Below are positions 13,331-24,000 of a stretch of 64,000 bases of DNA, in pieces. Under the pieces are notes generated by a model that saw only the letters and a list, made by a program, of their open reading frames with translations, was not told the origin of the DNA and searched no databases. Made by a program: the position numbers and the translations under genes. Origin of the DNA: Clusia tigrina (lineage: Eukaryota; Arthropoda; Insecta; Diptera; Clusiidae); NCBI GenBank assembly GCA_920105625.2, contig OV050033.1:5436001-5500000 (forward strand). Direction: 5' to 3'. Position 1 is the stretch's first letter. Every line of letters begins with the position of its first letter.

Positions 13331-14299
13331 TCTCTTTGAAGACTAAAAATTCCTAAAATATTGTTTTTATCACTTCATCAGTTTCTGGCGAGACTTTTTT
13401 CTAATTCTTCCGTACATTATTTACAAATCTTATTGCTTCTAAGCCTGCCGCCAGGAGTTATTTAGGTGCGATTACCTCAACTCTCGGAAGCAAAAGAAAG
13501 CTGTTTTGTTTATTCAAGTTAGTTTGATCATCCCACGAAATCTTCTATAAAACACATTGTAAGCGCTCACGTCAAACGTCTCAGGCTGCAAGCAATTATA
13601 CAACAATTTTAAAAATGCATTCCCATAAATAACGCAAAGATCAAAGATGTCAAACAAGAATTGCCAATTGATGGCCAAAATAAAATGAAAAATAACGAAA
13701 TTTATGGCCCAGAGGAAAATGTTAGCGACACATTAAGCAATTGTCTTAATTATTTAATTTGTAGAACGAAAAGTTGCAAATTATTTGAACGTGAATGCGA
13801 AGAATATCATAAAAAGAGGCACGCTTCCAATGAGTGTGAAGCGGGCTAGAAACGAAATCACCATCAGCTAAAATTAAAAATAAAATATTCGCAGATACAA
13901 CATTAGCGAAATGTCACAAGATAAGTCAAAGTCAAGAACACAACTGCCAATGCAGCAGCAGCATTTGCTACGAGCATTCAACTGGGAGGGAGACTCGCAA
14001 TGGCAGCAGTTCAGAAATGGATGCATGCTGACGGAATTTATCACTGATTATCTCACGAATCAGACGAGCTGCAGGCGGTTTTTGCGTTCCATTCTAAGGA
14101 GAATTATGCGATGTTAGCAATTTTACTGAGTTAGTTATCATAGCTTCCTTATCAAATTCGAGGAACATCGCACGAATCATAGAGTTCTTGATGGAAGATC
14201 AAAATGGCCGGAAGTTAGTAACACATTATGTATAATTTCGTAGCAATCAGTTAATGAATTGAACCTTAACTTCGGGTTATCTTCATTGTTAAAAGGTAA
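13331..14299. other. Non-coding, no gene recognised
   Basis: Two short plus-strand frames (13661-13849 and 13911-14117) have no recognisable domain or splice context. Confidence 0.4.
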
Positions 14300-14990
14300 C
14301 AACTGTATCGAAGAGGTGGTATTAGATATATCCTCAGTCAAAGAGCAAGGCAGTGTCTACCACGGTTAATCCAGACATTCATGGTTAATACGAGTTCTCA
14401 AATAATTTATACAAGAGAAAGCGACAGATATATCCTCAGTTGAAGAGGAAGATAGTGTATAACACGCCCAATCCAGAACTTCATGGTAAATACGAGTTCT
14501 TAAAGAAATTTATAGAAAAGGTGGTAATAGATAATGCTGAATCGAAGAGCAAGATAGTGTCTACCATGGTTAATTCAAAAAATTCACGGCTAATACGAGT
14601 TCTCATAGAATTGTATAGATGAAGTAGCTGTAGATATATCCTCAGTTGAAGATAAAGACAGTGTCTAGCACGCCTAATCCACATCTTCATAGCTAATGCT
14701 AGTTCTCAAAGAATTTTTAGATGAGGTGGCGATAGATATATCCTAAGCCGAGGAGCAAGCCAGTGTCTAGCACGCCTAATCCAGAACTTTATGATTAATA
14801 CGAGTTCTTAAAGAAATTGATAGAAAATGTGGTGATAGATAATCCTCAATCGAAGACCAAGGTAGAGTGTATCACGGTTAATCCAGACATTCATGGTTAA
14901 TAACAGTTCTCAAAGAACTTTATAGACTGAAGATACATCCTCAGTTGAAGAGCAAGTCAGTGTCTAGCACGCCTTGTCAAGAACTGCGAA
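14300..14990. repeat. ~102-bp satellite array, 6-7 copies
   Basis: The landmark (A)CGAGTTCT or its variant occurs at about 14391, 14493, 14597, 14699, 14801 and 14903, giving a period of 102-104 bp. Each unit also contains GATATATCCTCAGTTGAAGAG and CAGTGTCTAGCACGCC or variants. A period divisible by three lets one 60-codon frame (14440-14622) run through nearly two units, but the consensus unit has stops, so coding is unlikely. Confidence 0.85.
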
Positions 14991-15639
14991 TGTGAATCCT
15001 CAAAGCTCCATCAACAAGGACCTCAGTGGTATGGGGTTTATAGATTTAGTTGGAATCACTGGTTTACCACTTCAGAATAATATGGCTGGGTTACCAGTTC
15101 CGACTAATATTGACCAGATGTAATATACTAGTAACCCATATTAATCTACGTAAAGATCTGCAACTAAAGTGTAGGGTACTCACAGAATTTCTCTGATCTG
15201 ACCAATTATAAATTGCTCGCACATTTTCTTTTGCAGTTTCTTCATAATTTCGGCTGACATGCAGTTGGCGTGTAAAAGCATAGTTATTTTTATATTTGTT
15301 TCTAATACTTTGATTGTTGTTGTATTGAGTTTGTTTGTTATTGTTGTTGCTATGCTTTCACATTCGAAAATATTGTTTTACGTCTGCTCTTTATGTCAAT
15401 TTAAATGTTTGCAATTTAAACATTTTCTATTTTCGACTCCGCCTAATTCTGTACATGGCGAAGAAAAACGTATGTTTTCTAAATAAACATTGCAGGAATA
15501 ATTGTTCCACTCTTGGGTTCAAGGTCAATCACCATAAAATAGTATATATATACACTTTATTGGGTGACCACATTCTGGACTCCCTGGGAGACATTCCAAA
15601 CAGAAAAATAAGCAAGTCTGTATAGCATACATGAGACAT
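14991..15639. other. Non-coding, no gene recognised
   Basis: AT-rich, with GTTGTT-type simple sequence near 15.3 kb. The 75-96 codon frames here have no recognisable content. Confidence 0.4.
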
Positions 15640-15960
15640 AGTTGCAGGTTTAGGTCTTCTATTCCCAAATAACCCTATCAGGGAATGTGAATTTAAAATT
15701 ACCTAGAAATCGCTTAGGGTTAAAAAGTTGTTGATCGTTCCTATCCCTTCTCTAACTAGAACCCGTAAAAGATGAGACGACCCTTCATCATTTTCTAAGA
15801 TGAGCTTTGCCGGATTCTTTCTTAATAGGTAAGTGAATCGGGGGAAGATTTAGCAAGACGTCAAGGATGGCTGTCGGCGTAGACTTCATAGCCCCTGTTA
15901 CGTGGACACAGGATAGTCTTTGTACTCTGTTAATCTTGGCCCGAGCTGTGACTTTGGCTA
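15640..15960 (-). mobile_element. LINE reverse transcriptase thumb-region fragment
   Basis: The minus strand reads LAKVTARAKINRVQRLSCV, then TGAMKSTPTAILDVLLNLPP and HLPI. The GAM(R/K)(S/T)TPT...LL.LPP block follows the RT domain in R1/Jockey-type LINE ORF2. Downstream the frame decays with stops. It lies on the wrong side of the C-terminal fragment at 16.1-16.6 kb to be the same copy in order. Confidence 0.75.
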
Positions 15961-16079
15961 GCTTCAGTCATCATGAACAAAAAGCAAAAAATATGTTGTA
16001 TATATAATATATATATATGTATATAAATGGCCTCCGCAACTTCTTTTAGTGATGAGTAATGTAATGTTAGGTGTTGGGC

Positions 16080-16620
16080 CACCGCCCTTACGCACTGCAA
16101 CCACAGAGTTCTATTGTGTCAGCCCATTCATTCAGTTAGTGATTACTGTGCTCAGGAATTGAATCAGACCAGTATGCGGTGTTTGCATCAGGTCGTCATC
16201 TCCGAGAAAACTTTTGCCGAGGTGCCTTACTCTTGTTCGTGCAATGGCCGGGCAACTGGCGATTATATGCCCCATAGACTTCGTCTTCTAGGCAAAATCT
16301 ACATAATTTGGTATCAGTGAGGCCCAATCTGTGCAGATGCTCATTGCAGGGAAAGTGACCCGCCAGCGCACAGCACAGTATCCTCAGTTGATTTCTTCTC
16401 AGTGGTAGGGCCAATTTAGCCTTTTCTGCGTTGAAACACAGGAACCTCTTCGAGTGCCTCAAACCCTCTAAGCTGTTCCAGTACCCATTTTTCCGCTGCG
16501 TCGTCCAGTTTTTTAGATCCAGCTTAAGACCATGCTTATTGAATTCGAACATTCGACATGGTCCTAGTGATGAGTATGCATTAAGTCCAACTTACATCGA
16601 ATTTTTATTCCTCTGATTGA
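16080..16620 (-). mobile_element. LINE ORF2 C-terminal fragment
   Basis: The minus-strand frame 16552-16196 has WNSLEGLRHSKRFL, then LRILCCALAGHFPCNEHLHR, then LCRFCLEDE, the block leading into the C-terminal zinc knuckle of LOA/R1-type ORF2. The frame is lost after the first Cys pair. Confidence 0.75.
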
Positions 16621-17639
16621 TCGCTGCGTAGACGACCAGGCCAGTGATCCTTCACAGAACAATTACACCAGGAATCAGTTTGTTTCAGTAGCAGCCAACT
16701 TATTTTTCCCTTCAACCATATTGATAAAGACCAAACCTGGCTGCGCAAAAACGTGTTTATTAGAATATAATTAATTTAATTAAAGTTGATTATTAAAAAA
16801 ATTCCCCACAATTAAATTGCGATTGCAATGTTTATTCTGGCAGCTAACATGCTTCAACTGCATACAACAGTGAATTGCTTGCCTCCCACACCCACGCAGT
16901 CACAATATAATACCTCGTGGTACGTCTACGTCAACATGCCTTGGGCACTCACTTCAGTGGTATCTCGTAATTAGTGTGCCGGGGACAACTTGTCAAAGCG
17001 TACTGCCCTCTCCGCACCTCAATAACTCCAATCGATATGACTTTAATCAGTTTTTAATGAGCTCCTGGCGAACACTTTCGCTTTATGTTCAAGCGCACTG
17101 TTGCCATTAATTTGTCGAGGCATCGTAAAAGAAAATTATTGTAATTAAGGTCTAAGGACTCGTGTGTCGGACAGGATGCAAGTGGATTTCGTTACTTGGA
17201 GCCAACTATGGCATTATTTTGGATTAATGGAGCTATTTGACAGTAGTAGTGAGAGGTGAAATGGGAGCCTTAAATAGACGCTAATGATTGGACCCGAAGG
17301 AGATTAGTAAAGGGGTGAAGGGACGTTTGGGAGTAGTATGAAAACTTGACGTAGAAAGCAAATGTAAGCATGCATTAAGCAAAATATTTGACTTTTATAG
17401 AAATTACGTGTTTGCAATTAGGCGAAGAAACTGGTGTTGTTGAACCGCGACAATGTCCTCTTCACTAATTAAAACAAGCAACTAAGGAGTCGTGCCAGCA
17501 ATGGAAAGGAGGACCAATATTTTGGCTTGAATTACGGAACATGCTTTTTTATTTAAGTTACTTCAGCGTTGAAGAATTATTTGGCCAAGCTTGGACGGCT
17601 ATAACGCCACCACGATAAGATTTGGAACTTAAATTTTAT
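16621..17639. other. Non-coding, no gene recognised
   Basis: Nothing coding or repetitive that I can identify on either strand. Confidence 0.4.
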
Positions 17640-18060
17640 ATGTAGATATCAATATCCTTTAAAAAGTCAGTGATTATTTTGAAGGCGTAGTCTTCTTTAG
17701 CCTGGATTAGGCTTCTTAGAGAGTTGAATTGTATAAGTGCTGGGAAAGAATTTTTTGACAAATTGTGTTTAGTACAATGAAAGATGATGTGCTCTGGGTC
17801 TTCAGGGCATTGGCAAACTTCACAGTTTCCATCTTCAATTACTCTTAGTTTCTTCAGCGTCTTATTACAGAAAGCGTGTCCTGCTTTTGTTATGTTTTTT
17901 GTTCTTAAAGAATCTTTTCATCTTTTCTGACTCAGGCTGTTTTCACATAAAAGGCTATCTGGAAATCTTTGATGAGTTCGATGGCCACTTCAAAATTTCC
18001 GTTGTGTTGTTCCAATAATTGTGAAATTGATAGTATCTGCTCAGAAACACACTAACAGGA
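17640..18060 (-). mobile_element. LINE ORF2 C-terminal zinc-knuckle fragment
   Basis: The minus strand from about 17890 down to 17645 reads open for about 80 codons: KAGHAFCNKTLKKLRVIEDG, then CEVCQCPEDPEHIIFHC, then a tail ending KDIDI. The CxxC...H....C spacing matches the C-terminal knuckle of non-LTR ORF2 proteins. Upstream (17930-18020) a further stretch NFEVAIELIKDFQIAF remains in a broken frame. Confidence 0.8.
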
Positions 18061-18243
18061 GTATGGCAATAAGACTCAATTACAATTAATTATATTAAAT
18101 TACAATTAAATATACAATCAATCAAATTATTACTTAATTTGTTCAGAGGCGAATACATGAACAAGATTTTTGGTGGCCTCGAAAATATTCATGAAACCAA
18201 ATGATTTTCAATTAAGTCAAAAATATTAAATATAAGGCCCATT

Positions 18244-18497
18244 TTCTCTCTCATTTTGCCCATCTCTTCTGTGGGTAGGCTTCCAGCCAGAGCGGGCTCT
18301 TTAGGCAAATACACTTTTAATTTTCTTACAGAAGTGTCTGGCGCGAAGGTCAAACAAATCCTGCGCTTTATTAGGGCTTCGAATTGGTTTGACGAGTAAG
18401 TCAGAGGTGCGTTGTTACGCGGTGGTATCACAATGGACCCATGGTGGTCTGAGTGAGTTGGGCTATAGACCGGCTACCACGATAACTTAACCTAACC
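18244..18497 (+). mobile_element. 5'-truncated LINE insertion, family A, with TSD
   Basis: About 254 bp between two copies of TAAGGCCCATT (18233-18243 and 18498-18508). It carries the last ORF2 codons (ending RFIRASNWFDE-like), then GCGGTGGTATCACAATGG and CCATGGTGGTCTG, ending TTAACCTAACC. It matches the 3' end of the copy at 29453-30093 and the reverse complement of 22912-23019. Confidence 0.85.
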
Positions 18498-18508
18498 TAA
18501 GGCCCATT

Positions 18509-19343
18509 ATCTCAGGATTTGTAACTAAATCCTCAACAAAGTCATTACAAAGGCTGCCGCAGAAGTCAGTCTGCCACTGAAGCCCCCAGAATTGTGGGTA
18601 CCAAAACTTTTGGAGTATTTTTCATATTGCGTGTGGATTCCATACTCATGATGATGTCTTTTAATGATCACCAAATGCACTCCATCCTCTGTTATCAGTA
18701 AATTCGAAAACGCCATACAATATTTCGTTCTAAGTCACACAAGTTTCAGGTTACTGAGCCACCCAATAACTGACGCTTAAGTCATTTCAAAATAATAAAA
18801 ATAGAGCCCATTAAATTCCTATTTCGTAGCTACTTTTATTCGTACGTATTCTCGTACATTCTTCACATAAAAATTAAAGTGAATGTAATTTGTGCACGTG
18901 TGCCACTTCGTATATACGAAAGACCACGGCAATTTACTGACTTATTGATAACTTTGTCACTTAAACTGTGGTTACAATCTCAGAATCGACATAAGACTAA
19001 GTAAATTGTGCAATTATAGGCAATTGTAACGTCGTGTTTAACAACCCCAGGGGTGTCGGGGCGTAGGAAACACGAGTTTGATGAGCCCAATCTTCTAAAT
19101 TAAAATTGAACTTTTCAAATCACTTTTCTGCTCGTCAAAGCACAAATCGCACACAACTGCAACAACACGTGCCTGCCTCTACAATCTGACGAGGGTGGGA
19201 TGCTATAAAATATTTGCTATAATTGCACAACATAAAAATACCAGAACACTGCTCTAAATAAAAACAACAACAGAAAACTGCCGGCACATAAAGCAACCAC
19301 CCCACAAGAATGTCCTGGCGCGAGCGCACGAGAGCGGCGTAGG
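18509..19343. other. Upstream region of the transporter gene
   Basis: No exon or repeat recognised. The last 250 bp before the TATA box become less AT-rich, with CACGAG and GCGAGCG-type sequence, and are a plausible proximal promoter. Confidence 0.4.
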
Positions 19344-19380
19344 TATAAATAGGAAGCACACTGCCTGCAACTCTCAATCG
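19344..19380 (+). promoter_or_regulatory. TATA/Inr core promoter of the transporter gene
   Basis: TATAAATAGG starts at 19344. An initiator-like CTCAATCG places a start at A19376, 32 bp downstream of the first T, the spacing normal for fly TATA/Inr promoters. No convincing DPE follows. The position, 1.45 kb upstream of the transporter ATG on the same strand, makes it the likely promoter; I see the motifs, the assignment is inference. Confidence 0.65.
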
Positions 19381-20278
19381 TTGTAGAGCGCTGGAGTTGT
19401 GAAGTGTTAAAAGTGGACGACTGGAAAGTTTTTTTCTTTAGCTCAAAGGGAAAGTTTTGCACAGTTTCTTTGGGAAAAAGTGTTGAAAAAGATTTGAAAA
19501 GTATTCTGAATTGAATGAAATAGTTGAAAGTTTTTAAAAATTCCATGAGAAAGTTTTAAAAAATTCCAAGTGAACGTAGCGTGCAATTGGCAAACAGGGT
19601 GAATTACGCCCCATTCCTCGCGTTTCGCAGGGACATCGCCTAAGTACAACCTAAGAGGACATTGGCTGCATTGAAAGCATTTGACACAGATTTATTGTAA
19701 CCACAGAGGAAGTTTGCACACTAATACCAGGAATAGAACCAGGAAACTTTCGTGTATGCAATTGAAAAATCGATTTTATAGTGAATCTTCCTAGTAAATG
19801 CGAAAGTCAATTTTTATAAAAAGCAAACCAAAACTTTATTAATATAAGCGAATTTCTTCAGAAGACTGTCACACAAAGTATCTCCAAAAATTAACACGAG
19901 AACTTTGTCAAAAGTCTGGAAAATTTTTTTTGTGACAAAAAAGTGAAACTGCCAAAGATTTCACCCAAATCCAACTAACAAAAATCTATATATAAAGACA
20001 CACACTTAAAGACAATAATTTTTTAAACTTTTGTCTTGACCCTTCAAAGTTGAACAGGACACCAAGAGACCAAACGTTAGCAATCGCAACGAATATCCTC
20101 GCAACGCATTTAATATAAATCTCCGCATTTCTCCTGTATACACAATTCAACCGGAAGTTGTCATAAAAATCATTACAACGGAGCCAATACAACAAACGCA
20201 TTTCTCAGTAGAAGTCCAGGGTACTTCTACTAAAGGCATAGCACGGTTCTCGCAGCAGAAGAAGACCACGCCGCATCG
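19376..20278 (+). other. Probable 5' UTR exon with upstream ORFs
   Basis: If transcription starts at 19376, this A-rich leader runs to a candidate donor at 20279 (ATCG|GTAACC). It contains at least four short upstream ORFs starting at ATGs 19515, 19545, 19756 and 19798 (2 to 14 codons), which could dampen translation. The donor is only moderately good; an unspliced leader reaching the ATG is the alternative. Confidence 0.4.
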
Positions 20279-20824
20279 GTAACCTTTTCTGACCAAACGA
20301 AACTCTCACAAACTTTGATCAATGGAGTACTTAATTAATATATTAAAATTTAATGTTAAATATTTAAAAAATAAATAATATTAACTGAGACAATTATAAC
20401 ATAATTAATGTATATGTATAAACAAAAAAAAAATTTAACACACCACATTTAAACACTTAGAAGAGTAGTGAAATAGAAGACTTTTAGATAATATGACAAC
20501 TATAATTTGAAAATTTTACCAATCGCAATCAATAGAACAGAAAGAAAAGCTGCGCATCCACCTTAAAAATCACCCCTTGAAGGACCTCACTGCAGTGTGA
20601 AGCTGCAGCAAATCCGTGCAGAGTGCAGCTTGCAGCAGCAATCAATCGACCACCTCTATTCAGCCAGTTCAGCAATAGCAGCGCAGCACTCAACTAACTC
20701 GCTCGCTCATTTGCCCCTCCCACAGCAGTGCCGTCGCTTTCTTCGCTCAATCTATTCACATTTACGCCCTTCTCCGTACGTGTACGGGCTATTTCTGTCT
20801 TTTGTTTGTTGCTGCTCGCATCAG
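20279..20824 (+). other. Probable 5' UTR intron
   Basis: The 3' end is a strong acceptor: a long pyrimidine-rich stretch ending GCTGCTCGCATCAG at 20824, with no AG in the preceding 90 or so bases. The exon would then start 6 nt before the ATG. The 5' donor at 20279 is less certain. Confidence 0.45.
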
Positions 20825-20830
20825 CAAACA

Positions 20831-21035
20831 ATGGAAAAATCTGAAAAATTTTCAGATTATTTGTTTACCAAAATGGGTCCACCTAATGTCACCACCGTCA
20901 ATGGCACCCAGTTGCCACCGAAGACCACCGAACACAGCGAGGCGCCACGCGAACTCACCGGCTACCGGCAGTGGCTGAGCGAGAATCTGATGCTGCTCGT
21001 GACGCTGTCCGGCGTGCTGTTGGGCGTTATACTGG
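20831..21035 (+). CDS. Eaat2: Transporter coding exon 1
   Basis: Encodes residues 1-68 plus the first base of Gly69: a cytoplasmic N-terminus and the start of TM1 (ENLMLLVTLSGVLLGVIL). Donor CTGG|GTAAGT. The two Asn sequons near residues 19 and 24 are predicted cytoplasmic and so not glycosylated. Confidence 0.93.
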
Positions 21036-24000
21036 GTAAGTGACTGCTCAATTTATTCATGCTCGTGTTCACTGCACTCATCTATGAAACACAAAGTTTT
21101 AGTGGGAGATATTTACCTGCTAAATGTGGCGGGTGAAAACACCTCCTCGAGATAGGTGCATTTACTCCTCAAATTTCATTAAGTTATCGAAGGGTCCATT
21201 CGAAGTCGTTCTAAGATGATTCTCTCACCAATCATATATATAGTATATAGAATCAATTATATATAGGTATTATATTTTAGAATATATAGAATATATTATA
21301 TATTATATATAGGTATTGTATATTATATATTATATAGTATATAGAATATATTATATATAGGCATTATATACATATATTATAGGGTGTATGAAATATATTA
21401 TATATAGGTATTTTATTATAGAGTTTATAGAATATATTATAAAGGTGTGGCACGTATAGTCTTGCATCAGACTTTTAGTATTTGTGAGCATATTCGTATA
21501 CCACTCTTATTTTAATATTTCGTAAAGAAACCAAAACAATCATTCGAAACTATGCTAAATCGATGTTGAATACCATTGCCCCGCCCATCCTGAATGAAAG
21601 GCACCCTAACACGTCATTTAAATGTGTCTCATGTTTTACTCCATAAATATTATGCATTCTGAATATTGTTGAGGAGGCCAATTCGAAATGCGTGACGAGC
21701 CCCCATTCCACCAAAGGAAGGTATTTAAAACTGTAAAGGGAAGAAATAAGTAAAGCAATTTATGTACGCTCTATTATTTTCTTCTCCTCTCCTGTTTTCC
21801 AAAACTCAGTATTGATCCAAGTATATAAACGAGTAAGTATTTTGCCCCTTTGGCTCAATTGTCTCTTTGACTGAATTAGTAAATACGCGAATTTGAAGTT
21901 ATGTTCATATCAGTCAGTAAGAACTCTCTTAGAAATCGTTTATTTGAACTTAGAAAATTTCTCTCACATGTGTACTAAGATCCTTAGACCATGCTTGACA
22001 ATTACTTTAGTTGATTTTGATTATTCATTTTCAAAATTACGATGTATTAATGTGCCATTGGACCGATTCTTAGCCTATCCGAGTATTAATCAATATTACC
22101 GAGTATTAATCAATCCGAGTATTAATCAATGTTACCGAGTATAAATAAATATTACTCAAAACTATTATTCTTGGTTTATTAGTATGAATTTTACACCTGA
22201 CTGTCGAACGGTCCACAGATAATGTACCATCAATTTGGTAACAATATGTTAAAGTTTTGTCGTTCCCTAGTTTTACTACTAACGTAAGTACATACAGTTC
22301 AAGTTCAGTGTCTGGAAGTGGTTGGTGATTTATTTTCATCTTAGCCAGTTCAAGCAATTCCACTCAGAAAAGGTTCGATTTTTCAATACCACAACACAAA
22401 TAGTATTTAAGCACAACCCAGTCCCTATTTAAGCACAACCCAATCCCTATTTAAGCCCAAGAACACAGTGTCAAAATTGTTCAAACTGATCGGAAACAAT
22501 CTTTAAACATGTCAACTTGTCTTTAAAAAGCTGGTAGTAAGACTGCCATGCAATGACCTTGGGTAGTGCAACAACCCAAGTTGCTCAACACATTCAAACA
22601 ATCAATCGCTCAGACTGAAATTAGTCGACGGATTGCACAATTGATCATTACGTCTGCGGGTCGTTCAATATGCATACGAATGTTGTATATGTACCTATAT
22701 ACTCATTATATTATTATGTACATATATACTAATATTATATAACACAGTTATTCAAATAAATAGAAAGGCACGTACGAGACCACGTTAAGGTAGGGACTGG
22801 ACGTGTACACTTTATTTGCTTTATATCTGCCGTCAACACTGAGTAGCAAACTAGATTATATCAAATTCCTAATCTCTTCTAACACTCATCGAAGTCTCGA
22901 AGCAACAACTCTGTTAGGATAGGTTAGGTTAACGTGGCAGCCGGTCTAAGGACCAGCTCACTCAGACCACCATGGGTCCCTTGTGATACCACCGCATAAC
23001 AACGCACCCCCGATTCACTAACAACTCAATTACTATAAGATGAATGGATAGATTCTGTTATAAAAATATCAACAGAGTCGGCTCCTAATCAAATACAACA
23101 ATTCCCCAATTAATTCCCATTATTTGTAGTGCACTCTTGACATGAGGGAATAGGGAATAGAAGTAGAAAGATGAACATTTCTGAGCATATTGGAGCAATC
23201 ATGAAACTAAAATGTTCATTGGCCTCAATTGTGATTTCTCTAAGAAGTTAGTAGAGCGCGCAGCAGAAGACCCAATGACAGAGTTAATTAACCGGAAGTA
23301 GACTCTCCCAATATAAATTAAAGAAGTTGCATAAACAAGTACTACTGATAGTGACCTATGACGCGTGATGTATGACGAAGGCGAAGATGAAGAAGCTATC
23401 GCTGCTCCCACTTAGTAAGTGTCTGATAGTACTAAAAGCCGAGTCAGACGAGTCAATATAAAAAAGAATGATTTCATACCCAGAACAGTCCTGAGTTTCA
23501 ATCAATTTAGATGCCTGGATATTATATCAAATTTCATAGGATTATATTAAATAATATACAAAATATTATTTCCGGTCTTGGTGCAATGTATCTATCTCAT
23601 CAAAATCGTAGCATGACATCTTCATAGTTTATATGAGCCAATGGAGGTGTTACGCATATTTCTCACCTGGCCTGACTCTCTCTATTTATATCGTAAAATG
23701 TACAAAACTTGACAGAAATAAGAAGCTAAGAAATCACTGTTTACGAACAATCCAAAATTTATAATGAGAGTGGAAATATTTATATAAGACTTGGAAGGCA
23801 AGTTAGTACACACATAGCAGACTGTAGGGAGACTTAAAAGTAACTTCAAAATTCAGTTTAATTGAATCACAACTTAATTTATTTATAAATATGACATGAT
23901 ATAGGATATCAGCGTAGAATGCCCCCAGCTCACTGACGTTCCACTATTATTTTCGATGAAACTTCACACAAGTGGCTCTATCACGATCTTCATCCTGTAT

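Noticed and set aside
14440..14622. Small repeat-protein gene
   Set aside because: Neighbouring units of the same 102-bp satellite contain stops in the matching frame.
20597..20830. In-frame N-terminal extension of the transporter
   Set aside because: It is open but begins with GTG, has no ATG, and includes a strong splice acceptor at 20824; ATG 20831 has good context and the family-like N-terminus starts there.
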